This document shows, in pieces, positions 8,664-16,442 of a DNA stretch of 64,000 nucleotides. The stretch spans positions 62,001-126,000 of the forward strand of contig OZ242366.1 of the NCBI GenBank assembly GCA_965208945.1, given 5' to 3'. Source of the stretch: JAPPLB01 sp965208945. GTDB lineage: Bacteria; Acidobacteriota; Terriglobia; Bryobacterales; UBA6623. Below the pieces are notes generated by a model. The model was not told the origin of the DNA, made no database searches, and worked only from the letters and a program-made list of their open reading frames with translations. The position numbers and the translations under genes were made by a program. Numbering within the stretch: position 1 is the stretch's first letter; each line of letters opens with the position of its first letter.

Positions 8664-9737
8664 TTAACCCGCCGGGGCTGGTTGCCGCTGTTGAGAGAAG
8701 CGCTGGCCGCTGCTCAGCAAGGCCCATGCGATGCGCGCCAGCCGTGCCGCCAGCGCCACGATCACGACCCGCCGATCTTTGTTCAGGAGCATCCGCCGCA
8801 GCCACTGGCCGAGTTGGTCGCTGCGCTTCGCGAGCACGTCGAGGCTCGAGCGGGCACAGTGCACCAGCAGCGTCCGGACGTAGCGGTTGCCGCGCTTGCT
8901 GATGCCTCCCAAGCGCTGCTTGCCTCCGCTGGAGTACTCTCTCGGCACCAGACCCAACCAAGCAGCGACGTCGCGCCCCTTCTCGAAGGCCTCGGCGTTG
9001 CCGATCGTCGCCACCAAGGCCGTCGCTGTCTGCACGCCGATGCCGGGGATCTCTCTGAGCCGCCGGCAGGCCTCGCTCGCCTGCGCTTTCCTCAGCAGAT
9101 AGGTGTTGACTTGCTGAATCTTCTCTGCCAGCACTTGCCATTCGGCAAACATGCCCGCCAGCAGCGCCCGCATTTCGTCGGACAGGCCGTTATCGGCGTC
9201 CTCGAGGATCTCCGGCAGACGGACCACAAACCAACGCTTGCCCTGTGGAAGGGTGATGCCGCGTTCCAGCAGAAAGGCGCGCGCCTGGTTGATCAACTGC
9301 GTCGAGTTGCCCACCAGCCGCGAGCGATAGCGGTGCAGCGACTGCATCGACAGTTGTTGCTCGCTCTTGACCGCCACGAAGCGCATGCTCGGCCGCAGAC
9401 AGGCTTCCGCGCAGGCCTCGGCGTCCGTCGAGTCGTTCTTGTCGCGCTTCACAAAGGGCTTCACATATTTGGGCGGCATCAGCTTCACGTCGTGCCCCTG
9501 GGCCAGCAGTTGGCGGCCCAGGTGATGGGCGCCGCAGCAGGCTTCCATGCCGATACGGCAGGGCTGCATCTGGGCGGTCACCTCCAGCAGCTTGCCCTTC
9601 GAGTAGCGGCGACGGGTGAGCACCCGGCCGGTTGCGTCCAAGCCGACCAAGTCGACGTTGTGTTTTGCTAGATCGAGGCCGATCGTGACGACCTCCTTCC
9701 ATACGCTCTTGCGGGATGATCGCTGGGTCGTTGCCAT
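8664..9737 (-). CDS. IS110-family transposase (DEDD, IS1111 type)
   Basis: The 357-residue recombinase has an N-terminal RuvC-like DEDD domain: IGLDLAKHNVDLVGLD (first Asp), GMEACCGAHHLGRQL (Glu), and VKRDKNDSTDAEACAEAC (the D..D pair). The C-terminal transposase_20 domain has IPGIGVQTATALVATIG, AAWLGLVPREYSSGGKQRLGGISKRGNRYVRTLLV. The conserved serine of that domain should be in the SSGGK or SKRGN segment. The start is the ATG at 9737, preceded by GAGGAAACC; upstream in-frame starts would read into the flanking repeat. The protein appears identical to that of copy B, so both are probably functional and recent. Confidence 0.95.
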   Translation of the reverse strand: MATTQRSSRKSVWKEVVTIGLDLAKHNVDLVGLDATGRVLTRRRYSKGKLLEVTAQMQPCRIGMEACCGAHHLGRQLLAQGHDVKLMPPKYVKPFVKRDKNDSTDAEACAEACLRPSMRFVAVKSEQQLSMQSLHRYRSRLVGNSTQLINQARAFLLERGITLPQGKRWFVVRLPEILEDADNGLSDEMRALLAGMFAEWQVLAEKIQQVNTYLLRKAQASEACRRLREIPGIGVQTATALVATIGNAEAFEKGRDVAAWLGLVPREYSSGGKQRLGGISKRGNRYVRTLLVHCARSSLDVLAKRSDQLGQWLRRMLLNKDRRVVIVALAARLARIAWALLSSGQRFSQQRQPAPAG

Positions 9738-10004
9738 GATGGTTTCCTCTCGGTTCGTGAACTGCGGCCGGGGACGGCCGTTGCTACCAGCATGGCCGAA
9801 CTCGACGACGCAGCGGAAGTGGGAGCGAACCATCCCATAAGTACGCCTGCGCGCGCCAAGCGGCGCGCGCCTCGTCCTGACGGCCCTCTCACGCACTTCG
9901 CCTCGCCGCGTGGTGAGAAATGCAGGCTAGCCGTGCCAGCAACGTGGCGCCTCGCTCTCCGCGCGGCCGTGCGGAAGCGGCGCGTAACCCTTTGGGCGGC
10001 GGAC

Positions 10005-10130
10005 ATTTGCGGCCGTCGGCTTTGTCGTTCGTCGGAGGAGATCACCCGGATCGTAGGTCCTCCTCACTTCGTGCCGAGGATGAGCAGGAGCCCGCCACGC
10101 CTTCCACGGGACTTTTGACACGGGCTGCTA
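10005..10130. repeat. Second dispersed repeat family, copy 1
   Basis: The block containing GTCGGCTTTGTCGTTCG, GGAGGAGATCACCCGGATCG, CAGGAGCCCGCC and CTTCCAC(G/T)GGACTTTT is found again, diverged, at about 55266-55395. It lies between the split MITE-like copy and a terminator. No coding sense is apparent. Confidence 0.6.
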
Positions 10131-10143
10131 CCCGGATATTACA

Positions 10144-10172
10144 AGGCCCCGACCGATTGACGGCCGGGGCCT
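10144..10172 (-). terminator. Intrinsic terminator of the oxidoreductase gene
   Basis: On the minus strand a 12-bp stem with one G-U pair (AGGCCCCGGCCG / CGGTCGGGGCCT) encloses the loop TCAAT and is followed by TTGTAAT. It starts 22 bp beyond the stop codon of the gene ending at 10195. Confidence 0.75.
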
Positions 10173-10194
10173 GAAGACGGCTTGGGGGTGAGAG

Positions 10195-11484
10195 CTATAC
10201 GTTCTCCGGCACCTCGAATCCCTTGCGGTAGGTCTTCCGCCTCAAGTAGGAGTTCGCTTCGTCGTCATTGGTAAAGCGCTCCGTCTTGGGATCGAAGTCG
10301 AGCTTCCGATTCGTCAACAGAGCGATGTTGGCGATGTGCGCCACGCTGGACGAGGTGTGGGCCGTCTCGACCGGTCCGTGCTGATCAGAGGTCTTGCGGC
10401 TGCGAACCGCCTTGATGAAGTTCGCGTAGTGATCGCCGCCGAAGTCGCCCTTGGGACCCGGATCACGGTTGGCGCCGAAATAGACTTCGTAGCTGTTATA
10501 CGTGCGCATCAGCATGAAGCCCTTCGAGCCGTAGAAGATGTTGCCGACGCGGACGCCGTCTTCGTAGTTGCTGCTCCAGGGACGGACGGCAATCTCGCCC
10601 ATGATGTTTTCCTTCTTCCACTTGAGCAACGCGGTCATGGTCTCGGGGGTTTCCTTGTCGTCGTCCCAGAGGAACTTGCCGCCCATCGCCATCACTTCGT
10701 CGGGGAGCCCGACGCCGAGGCCCCACAGCATCAGGTCGGTCTCATGGATGCCCTGGTTGCCGATGTCGCCGTTGCCGTAGTCCCAATGCCAGTGCCAGTT
10801 GTAGTGGACATAGCGGGTCGAGAAGTCGCGCTCTTCCGCCGGCCCCTGCCACATCGTCCAATCGATATGCGCTGGCGCGGCTGCATTCGGCCTCTTGCCA
10901 ACGCTCGGGCGCCACTTGAAGATGCAAGCGCGGCCGAGATAGATATCGCCGATAATGCCGTCGCGCAGGAGTTGAATGCCCTCGCGCATCGCCACGGAGC
11001 TGCGAAGCTGCACACCATGCTGCACGATGCGGTTGTACTTCTTCGCAGCGGCAACCAACTGCCGGCCCTCATAGATGCTATGCGCACCGGGCTTCTCGAC
11101 GTAAACGTCCTTGCCGGCCTGGCAGCCCCAAATCGCCGCGAGGGCGTGCCAATGGTTGGGCGTGGCGATGCCGATGCAATCGATGCTCTGGTCGTCGAGC
11201 ACACGGCGGAGGTCCTGCTCGACCGCGGGCTTGCGGCCGTATCTACCTTCGAAGCTCGCAGCGCGCTCCTCGGCAATCTTCCGGTCGGGGTCGACGAGCG
11301 TCACGACCTCGACGTTATCCAAGGCCTCGAAGCCGGCGATGTGGCGCCTGCCGCGCCCGTTGACTCCGAGCACCGCCACGCGAATTCGGTCATTCGCGCC
11401 CAGCACGCGGCTACTGGCCGCAAACGCCATTCCCTGCGCGGCCACCGCGCCCGCCGCGCTCTTAACGAAGGTCCGTCTTTCCAT
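10195..11484 (-). CDS. Tat-exported Gfo/Idh/MocA-family oxidoreductase
   Basis: The protein starts MERRTFVKSAAGAVAAQG, a twin-arginine signal. The mature part begins with the NAD(P)-binding fold IRVAVLGVNGRGRRHIAGF and has the family motif YVEKPGAHSIYEGRQL, whose EKP lysine is the usual catalytic or structural residue. The second domain contains the HYNWHWHWDYGNGDIGNQGIHETDLMLWGLG segment typical of the secreted subfamily. AAGGAG lies 6 nt before the ATG at 11484, which decides the start; an upstream in-frame ATG falls in a repeat end. It is divergent from, and clearly paralogous to, the gene at 11641. The sugar or cyclitol substrate is unknown. Confidence 0.9.
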   Translation of the reverse strand: MERRTFVKSAAGAVAAQGMAFAASSRVLGANDRIRVAVLGVNGRGRRHIAGFEALDNVEVVTLVDPDRKIAEERAASFEGRYGRKPAVEQDLRRVLDDQSIDCIGIATPNHWHALAAIWGCQAGKDVYVEKPGAHSIYEGRQLVAAAKKYNRIVQHGVQLRSSVAMREGIQLLRDGIIGDIYLGRACIFKWRPSVGKRPNAAAPAHIDWTMWQGPAEERDFSTRYVHYNWHWHWDYGNGDIGNQGIHETDLMLWGLGVGLPDEVMAMGGKFLWDDDKETPETMTALLKWKKENIMGEIAVRPWSSNYEDGVRVGNIFYGSKGFMLMRTYNSYEVYFGANRDPGPKGDFGGDHYANFIKAVRSRKTSDQHGPVETAHTSSSVAHIANIALLTNRKLDFDPKTERFTNDDEANSYLRRKTYRKGFEVPENV

Positions 11485-11506
11485 AACCAGCTCCTTTTCG
11501 CGCCGA

Positions 11507-11527
11507 CTAGCCTGCATTTCTCACCAC
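11507..11527. repeat. Solitary end of the MITE-like element
   Basis: A perfect copy of the 20-bp terminus TAGCCTGCATTTCTCACCAC stands alone upstream of the oxidoreductase start, with no partner end within 500 bp. Confidence 0.7.
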
Positions 11528-11595
11528 TTCCTGCGGGTATTGTAAACCATTCCGTCCTGCCGCCCGGCGCACGGCGACCGAGCGGCAACCATGTG

Positions 11596-11624
11596 TTGAC
11601 AACCCGCCGACGATTCTCTAACGT
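11596..11624 (+). promoter_or_regulatory. Candidate sigma-70 promoter of the plus-strand oxidoreductase
   Basis: A perfect -35 box TTGACA at 11596-11601 is followed after 17 bp by a weak -10 TAACGT at 11619-11624. The gene's ATG is at 11641, so the leader would be about 10 nt and contain the GGTGAGG Shine-Dalgarno sequence. Confidence 0.45.
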
Positions 11625-11640
11625 CTCAGGTGAGGTCCTC

Positions 11641-12954
11641 ATGAAAACCATCGAACGCCGCACCTTTCTTACCTCCTCCGCCGCTCTCGGAGCCGCGTCG
11701 CTACTCGGCACATCGCAAAGCTGGGCCGGGGCGAACGACCGCCTGCGGGTCGCCGTCATCGGGATGGGCGGCCGCGGCGGCAGCGTGATGAAGATAGTTG
11801 CCGCACTCGACGGCATCGAAGTGGCCACCGTGTGCGACCCGGATGAGAACCGCATGCGGGAACGCGCCGGCGAGTTGGAGGCCCGCACCGGAAAGGCCCC
11901 GCGACAAGAGCCCGACCTGCGGCGCATCATGGACGATTCCTCGATCGACGCGGTTATCATCACGTGCTGCAACCATTGGCACGCGGTGGCCGGCATCCTT
12001 GCCTGCCAGGCGGGCAAGCATGCCTATGTGGAAAAACCGATCTCGCACAACCTGCGCGAAGGCCGCCTGCTCGTGGACGCCGCGCGCAAGTACAAGCGGA
12101 TCGTGAGCGGCGGCACGCAACGGCGCTCGCATCCGAACTTCCAGCACGCCATCCAGCTCATCCACGACGGACTGATCGGCGACATCTACATGACGCGGTG
12201 GCTGCTCCCCAGCCATCGCCCGTCCATCGGCTTCAAGAAGCCCGAGACGCCACCGAGCTCGCTGCACTGGGACCTCTGGCGCGGCCCGGCGCCCGACCAG
12301 CCGTACCACGGCAACCTGGTCCACTACAACTGGCACTGGTTCTGGGACTTCGGCAACGGCGAAATGGGCAACAACGGCAGCCACTCGGTCGACATCTGTT
12401 GCTGGGGCCTCGGCAAGGACAAAGGTCTTCCGACCCGCGTTCAAGCCGTCGGCGGCCGTTTCGGCTACCGCGATCAGGCCGAGACGCCGAACACGATGAC
12501 CTCGACCTATACGTACGCGGACGGCACGGTCCTGGTGGGCGAGATCCGGGGAGTCTACACCGGCGAGCCGCGCCGCTGGCACTTCTTCGGCACGAAGGGC
12601 CATATGGAGATCGATCCGGGCGGCAAATTCAAGGTTTACATGGGCGACAGCAAGGATCCCGAACCGGGCTTCGACGCCCCGCAGGAGCCGCCGAAGAGCT
12701 TCCGTCCGATCGACCGCATCCAGTTCAGCAACTGGTTCGACGCCATCCGCGCCGACAAATACGAGATGCTGAACGCCGAGATCGAGGACATCCATATCTC
12801 GAACGCCTTCTGTCATCTGGCGAACGCTTCCTATCGCCTGGGACGCGAACTGAACTTCGACCCCCAGTCAGAGACCTTCGAGTCGGACGAGCAGGCCAAT
12901 CAGATGCTCACCCGCAACTACCACAAGGACTTTCGACTGCCGGAAAGGGTCTGA
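11641..12954 (+). CDS. Tat-exported Gfo/Idh/MocA-family oxidoreductase
   Basis: The 437-residue protein has a twin-arginine signal, ERRTFLTSSAALGAASLLG. A Rossmann fold follows (LRVAVIGMGGRGGSVMKI), with the NHWHAVAGILACQAGKHAYVEKPISHNLREGR block that carries the EKP motif. The C-terminal domain contains HYNWHWFWDFGNGEMGNNGSHSVDICCWGLG. It is paralogous to its divergent neighbour at 10195 and shares the same motif order. A long open frame extends far upstream but runs antisense through the neighbour, so the ATG at 11641 with GGTGAGG before it is the real start. Periplasmic, cofactor-loaded export is inferred from the Tat signal. Confidence 0.92.
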   Translation: MKTIERRTFLTSSAALGAASLLGTSQSWAGANDRLRVAVIGMGGRGGSVMKIVAALDGIEVATVCDPDENRMRERAGELEARTGKAPRQEPDLRRIMDDSSIDAVIITCCNHWHAVAGILACQAGKHAYVEKPISHNLREGRLLVDAARKYKRIVSGGTQRRSHPNFQHAIQLIHDGLIGDIYMTRWLLPSHRPSIGFKKPETPPSSLHWDLWRGPAPDQPYHGNLVHYNWHWFWDFGNGEMGNNGSHSVDICCWGLGKDKGLPTRVQAVGGRFGYRDQAETPNTMTSTYTYADGTVLVGEIRGVYTGEPRRWHFFGTKGHMEIDPGGKFKVYMGDSKDPEPGFDAPQEPPKSFRPIDRIQFSNWFDAIRADKYEMLNAEIEDIHISNAFCHLANASYRLGRELNFDPQSETFESDEQANQMLTRNYHKDFRLPERV

Positions 12955-12982
12955 TCCAGCCCCGTTCGCTATCCTTTCTTCC

Positions 12983-13408
12983 ATGGCAAGCGCGAAGGAA
13001 AGGAACTACTGGCTCGTGAAATCCGAGCCTTTCAAATACTCCTGGGACGACTTCGTCCAAGACGGCTGGACCTACTGGGACGGCGTGCGCAACTACCAAG
13101 CGCGCAACAACCTCCGCGCGATGAAGAAGGGTGACCTCGCCCTCTATTACCACTCGAACGAAGGCAAGTGCATCGTCGGCGTCGCGCGGGTCATCAAAGA
13201 GCACTATCAGGACCCCACGACCGAAGACGAACGCTGGTCGGTCGTCGATCTCAAGCCGGTCAAGGCGTTGAAGCGCCCGGTCACGCTGCAGCAGGTCAAG
13301 GAAACGAAGGGGCTTGAAAACATCGCCCTGGTGCGCCAAAGCCGCCTCTCGGTCCAGCCGCTCACTGAGAACGAGTTCGACGTGATCGTGGCGCTGGGCT
13401 CGAAATAG
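12983..13408 (+). CDS. EVE-domain protein (thymocyte nuclear protein 1-like)
   Basis: The 141-residue protein is essentially a single EVE domain: NYWLVKSEPFKYSWDDFV, then DGVRNYQARNNLRAMKKGDLALYYHSNEGKCIVGVARV, and WSVVDLKPVKALKRPVTLQQVK. EVE domains are PUA-like folds that recognise modified bases in DNA or RNA, and in bacteria they occur in restriction or RNA-modification settings. No restriction genes adjoin it here. It lies 28 bp downstream of the oxidoreductase on the same strand. Confidence 0.92.
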   Translation: MASAKERNYWLVKSEPFKYSWDDFVQDGWTYWDGVRNYQARNNLRAMKKGDLALYYHSNEGKCIVGVARVIKEHYQDPTTEDERWSVVDLKPVKALKRPVTLQQVKETKGLENIALVRQSRLSVQPLTENEFDVIVALGSK

Positions 13409-13608
13409 GTATAGCCTGCAATTCGCAATACCTTGTATTTGGCAAGGTAGGGGAAGAGACGAGTAAAGAGCCTGCATCCAGCAGCACCTAGCCTGCCCTG
13501 CGGAAAGAGAAGAAGATTGCGGGCACAGCATGGAACGTGAGCATGTTCCTCTTGTTCCAGTAGCCTTCAGGGGCTTGGGCCGGCCTTCCGTGGGGCCGTA
13601 GCGAGATT
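13409..13608. other. Intergenic region with a possible coding remnant
   Basis: No complete gene is seen. On the minus strand one frame reads APEGYWNKRNMLTF...FFSFRRAG before a TAG at about 13490, with amino-acid usage that looks protein-like; it has no start codon and may be a decayed gene end. A 6-bp hairpin ACCTTG-N7-CAAGGT lies near 13430. Confidence 0.35.
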
Positions 13609-13908
13609 TCAGGCGTGGACGTGGGCGTTCTTGAGCGTAGGCAAGGTCTTGATCATCTCGCCGGTCTTTTGCTCGGCACGCCGCAGTTCATAGAGCTTTT
13701 GCAGGTTGAGCCAGAATTCTGCACTGGAGCCGAAGAAGTGGGCCAGGCGCAGGGCTGTATCGCCGGTGATAGACCGCCGACCGTTCAGAATCTCGGTAAT
13801 GCGGTTCGTAGGCACCCTGAGTTGCCGCGCAAGCGCTGCAGCGCTCATATTGAGCTCTTTCAGTTCTTCGGCAAGATGTTCGCCGGGATGAATCGCGGGC
13901 ACGGCCAT
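13609..13908 (-). CDS. higA: HigA-family antitoxin
   Basis: The 99-residue protein starts MAVPAIHPGEHLAEELKELNMSAAALARQLRVPTNRITEILNGRRSITGDTALRLAHFFGSSAEFWLNLQKLYEL. This is the classic HigA/VapI helix-turn-helix antitoxin pattern, in which HIG and the ISEIL-like NGRR segment are diagnostic. It neutralises HigB and represses the operon. AGGAG lies 7 nt before the ATG at 13908, which sits 10 nt after the higB stop. The toxin-first order is characteristic of higBA systems. Confidence 0.93.
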   Translation of the reverse strand: MAVPAIHPGEHLAEELKELNMSAAALARQLRVPTNRITEILNGRRSITGDTALRLAHFFGSSAEFWLNLQKLYELRRAEQKTGEMIKTLPTLKNAHVHA

Positions 13909-13918
13909 GGCGGTTCTC

Positions 13919-14203
13919 CTAGTGATAATCAACAATCTCTACATTCTCAGGTCCGGGGGATCCTTTGGGCCATTCGAAGCAAGCCCGCCACTGGTCATTG
14001 ATACGGATGCTGTATTGGCCCTTACGATTCCCTTTGAGCACTTCGAAACGGTTGCCGGGCAAAGCGGCAAGGTCCTGAAGAGTGGCTGCCGCTTCAAGTC
14101 GGTCGATCTTCAGCCGTGAAGCCTGTTCGATACGGGAAAAAGCCTTGATCCGTTTCCCAGCAGCAAAGTCTTTCGTGCGCTTGTCGCGATAGCTGACGAT
14201 CAT
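13919..14203 (-). CDS. higB: HigB-family mRNA interferase toxin (RelE fold)
   Basis: The 94-residue protein begins MIVSYRDKRTKDFAAGKR. It contains RLEAAATLQDLAALPGNRFEVLKGNRKGQYSIRINDQWRACFEW, the conserved core of the plasmid-maintenance killer/HigB family. The conserved PGNR, GQYSIRINDQWR segment and C-terminal VDYH are typical of ribosome-dependent mRNA cleavage toxins. Toxin precedes antitoxin by 10 nt. It lies next to a MITE-like copy, in line with mobile or accessory character. Confidence 0.93.
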   Translation of the reverse strand: MIVSYRDKRTKDFAAGKRIKAFSRIEQASRLKIDRLEAAATLQDLAALPGNRFEVLKGNRKGQYSIRINDQWRACFEWPKGSPGPENVEIVDYH

Positions 14204-14207
14204 TCCA

Positions 14208-14264
14208 AATATGCCTGAAAATATGCGTTACGTCAAGAGTAATGCTCAGTGTAACGAGGGTCAA
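14208..14264 (-). promoter_or_regulatory. higBA promoter region with two overlapping promoter candidates
   Basis: On the minus strand TTGACC (14264-14259) is followed after 17 bp by TACTCT (14241-14236). Immediately downstream TTGACG (14236-14231) is followed after 17 bp by CATATT (14213-14208). The first leaves a normal leader; the second would be almost leaderless. Short inverted repeats TTAC/GTAA and CGTTAC/GTAACG overlap both and could be the HigA operator. Confidence 0.45.
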
Positions 14265-14270
14265 AAGTAG

Positions 14271-14455
14271 CTAGCCTGCATTTCTCACCACCCGACGGTC
14301 GAAGCACACGATACGAGCACCAGGACTTCGTTGCGCTTGCTTGCCGTGCTCAACATACTGTTCAAGTACGCCTGCGCGCGCCAAGCGGCGCGCGCCTCGT
14401 CCTGACGGCCCTCTCACGCACTTCGCCTCGCCGCGTGGTGAGAAATGCAGGCTAG
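14271..14455. repeat. MITE-like element, copy 3 (intact)
   Basis: This 185-bp copy has both ends perfect. Its core reads ATACTGTTCAAGTACGCC, so the 9-nt IS target halves TACTGTTCA and AAGTACGCC are intact and unoccupied. It sits directly upstream of the higBA promoter. Confidence 0.9.
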
Positions 14456-14690
14456 ATGGTGGATTCGGGGTGTCGTCGTTGACGACGTACTTTCGCCTGC
14501 GAACCGAGAGACAAGGATTCAAGCCGACACATGGTGTTTAGCGTTTGGCAGGGCCGCCCAAATCAGTGTGCCGCCGCTGCAATCACAGCAACGGCCTGGA
14601 CTCACCAGCCATGCGGGCCGTGATTTCTCAGAGCCGGTAGACTACACTCAACGCCTTTCCGGAGAATAGAGAAGCCGAACCGATCCGCCG

Positions 14691-16199
14691 ATGAAACGAT
14701 CACCGGAGCTCCTGATCATCGCCGTCATGGCGATGTTGCCGGTTTCCTGCAACCCGGCGGGAACGCGGGCTGCCGACAAGGCGCGATCCGCCCCCAAGGT
14801 CTTCGCCGATCCCGCGCCACCGGAACTCCAAGGCTCGAGCGGAAAGGCAGCGCCTGAACCCAGGACTCATCCCGATATTCAGTTCTACGACAAGCCCAAG
14901 CCGCTCCACCCTGACGCCGTTACGCACGATTGGGTGTCGTTTCTCGGCCCGACCCACAACGCGGTCTCCACAGAAACCCATCTGCTGCAAGAACTCGACG
15001 ACACACAGCCCAAACTGGCCTGGGCGCTGCGGAAGGGAACCTCCTACACTTCGCCCGCCATTCAGGGAGAGTATCTCGTCTACCTGCATCGGGTCGGCAA
15101 TGCCGAACGCGTCGAGTGCCTGCATCCGGAAAGCGGCGAACTCTACTGGCAGTTCGAGTACCCGACCGATTACCGGGATCGCTACGGGTACAACAATGGT
15201 CCGCGAGCCAGCCCTGTGATCGATGGCGACCGCGTCTACACCTACGGAGCCCTGGCGCAACTGCATGCACTGGAACTGAAGACCGGCGAACTGCTTTGGA
15301 AGCGCAACATCGCCGAGGAGTTCAAGGCGCCTCAGGATTTCTTCGGAACCTCCAACACTCCGTTGGTAGAAGGCGATCTGCTCATCATCAATGTCGGCGC
15401 GCCCGGCGGACCCACGGTGGCCGCTTTCGACAAGATGACCGGCAAGATGGTCTGGGGAGCGGGGGAAGAATGGGGTCCGAGCTACGCTTCTCCGGTCCCG
15501 GCGGTGGTCCATGGCAAACGCCGTGTATTCGTGTTCGCCGGAGGAGACAGCCGTCCTCCGAGTGGCGGCCTGCTATCCATCGATCCCGCGAACGGCAAGG
15601 TGGATTTCACCTATCCGTGGCGAAGCCGCAGTTACGAATCCGTCAACGCCTCAACGCCGACGGTGATCAGGAACCAGGTTATGATCTCGGCTTCCTACAA
15701 AACCGGGGCGGTGCTGCTCGACATCCTTCCCGACCTGTCACGAGAAGTTCTTTGGACCAACTTCGACTTCGACCTGCATTTCACGACCGCCGTTCACAAG
15801 AACGGCTATCTCTATGGGTTCGACGGCCGCAACGAACCCGATGCGGGCTTGTCCTGCATCCGCTTGCGCAACGGCGAGCAGGTCTGGCGCGTCGAGCCGG
15901 AGTGGAAGGAAACGGTCACGACGGGCAGCCGGTCAAGAGAGGTCACCATGAGCACCTTCCGGGGATGGCTCATGCCGGTCGACGGCCGCTTCCTTGCCCT
16001 GGGCGAATGGGGACACTTGCTCTGGCTCGACCTCAGCCCGGACGGCTACCGGGAACTCTCGCGCACGTGGCTCGTCAAGGCGCGGGAGACCTGGGCCCTG
16101 CCTGTTCTGAGCCGGGGCCTACTGTACGTAAGTCAAAACACGAAAAGCCTGGACGGCGAGCCGCCCCGGCTGCTGTGCTTCGACTTTCGCGGAAGCTGA
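14691..16199 (+). CDS. PQQ-like beta-propeller lipoprotein
   Basis: The 502-residue protein has a lipoprotein signal with LPVSC and Cys20 as the lipidation site. An 80-residue linker is followed by a WD-like/PQQ_2 propeller: WVSFLGPTHNAVSTE, KGTSYTSPAIQGEYLVYLHRVG, ECLHPESGELYWQFEY, GPRASPVIDGDRVYTYGALAQLHALELKTGELLWKRN and similar blades. Such proteins resemble BamB or the non-catalytic propellers common in Acidobacteriota and Planctomycetota, often with no bound PQQ. I see no catalytic residues. It stands as a single gene, convergent with metH. Confidence 0.85.
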   Translation: MKRSPELLIIAVMAMLPVSCNPAGTRAADKARSAPKVFADPAPPELQGSSGKAAPEPRTHPDIQFYDKPKPLHPDAVTHDWVSFLGPTHNAVSTETHLLQELDDTQPKLAWALRKGTSYTSPAIQGEYLVYLHRVGNAERVECLHPESGELYWQFEYPTDYRDRYGYNNGPRASPVIDGDRVYTYGALAQLHALELKTGELLWKRNIAEEFKAPQDFFGTSNTPLVEGDLLIINVGAPGGPTVAAFDKMTGKMVWGAGEEWGPSYASPVPAVVHGKRRVFVFAGGDSRPPSGGLLSIDPANGKVDFTYPWRSRSYESVNASTPTVIRNQVMISASYKTGAVLLDILPDLSREVLWTNFDFDLHFTTAVHKNGYLYGFDGRNEPDAGLSCIRLRNGEQVWRVEPEWKETVTTGSRSREVTMSTFRGWLMPVDGRFLALGEWGHLLWLDLSPDGYRELSRTWLVKARETWALPVLSRGLLYVSQNTKSLDGEPPRLLCFDFRGS

Positions 16200-16250
16200 C
16201 CAAAGGCCGTAATTCGTGTCTCGTGATCCGGAAGATGACGGCTTGCAGGC

Positions 16251-16442
16251 TCAGCCGACGATGCGTTGGAAGGTGATCACGAGGCCGACAACGGCGATCC
16301 CGGTCCCGACAGTCCACTTGATCGGGCGCAGTTCAAGCGTTGCAAGGTGGGCGTCAAGCATGTCGGGCGTCTCGTGTCCTCTCTGCTCGGCGGCTTGGCG
16401 CACGGCACACGACAACTCAGTCACTGTACAAACTCCGCTCAA
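16251..16442 (-). CDS. Possible small single-span membrane protein overlapping metH
   Basis: A 63-residue frame begins with TTG and overlaps the metH stop codon by 3 bp. It has a hydrophilic first half and a C-terminal hydrophobic stretch WTVGTGIAVVGLVITF (about residues 43-58). The pattern resembles the tail of DUF1640-like coiled-coil membrane proteins, but it is too short to assign. It could be a remnant or chance. Confidence 0.25.
   Translation of the reverse strand: MSGVCTVTELSCAVRQAAEQRGHETPDMLDAHLATLELRPIKWTVGTGIAVVGLVITFQRIVG

Larger units (their letters stand above)
8400..9840 (-). mobile_element. IS110-family, IS1111-type insertion sequence, copy A
   Basis: The 1,441-bp element is inserted inside a MITE-like repeat. 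Both ends carry a perfect 13-bp subterminal inverted repeat, ATGGTTCGCTCCC at 8403-8415 and its complement at 9821-9833. These leave 3 nt outside on one side and 7 nt on the other, as I recall for the IS1111 subgroup. No target duplication is seen; the boundary is ambiguous by the shared AA. The transposase occupies the minus strand. The long non-coding part (8400-8663) lies 3' of it, where IS1111-type elements encode their guide RNA. Copy B at 58654 looks identical. Confidence 0.92.
8305..9930. repeat. MITE-like element, copy 2, split by the IS1111-type element
   Basis: The left part (8305-8399) runs from TAGCCTGCATTTCTCACCAC to GTACTGTTCAA. The right part (9841-9930) resumes at GTACGCCTGCGCGCG and ends GTGGTGAGAAATGCAGGCTA. 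Joined, they restore a 185-bp copy without loss or duplication of bases, which places the insertion point exactly. Confidence 0.9.

Noticed and set aside
8574..9671. A 365-codon open frame antisense to the IS transposase (also 58828-59925)
   Set aside because: It is the shadow of the transposase gene on the opposite strand; the transposase has clear DEDD motifs and a Shine-Dalgarno sequence.
10336..12954. An 872-codon plus-strand frame that includes the second Gfo/Idh/MocA protein
   Set aside because: Its first half is antisense to the minus-strand paralogue. The real gene starts at 11641 with a Tat signal and Shine-Dalgarno.
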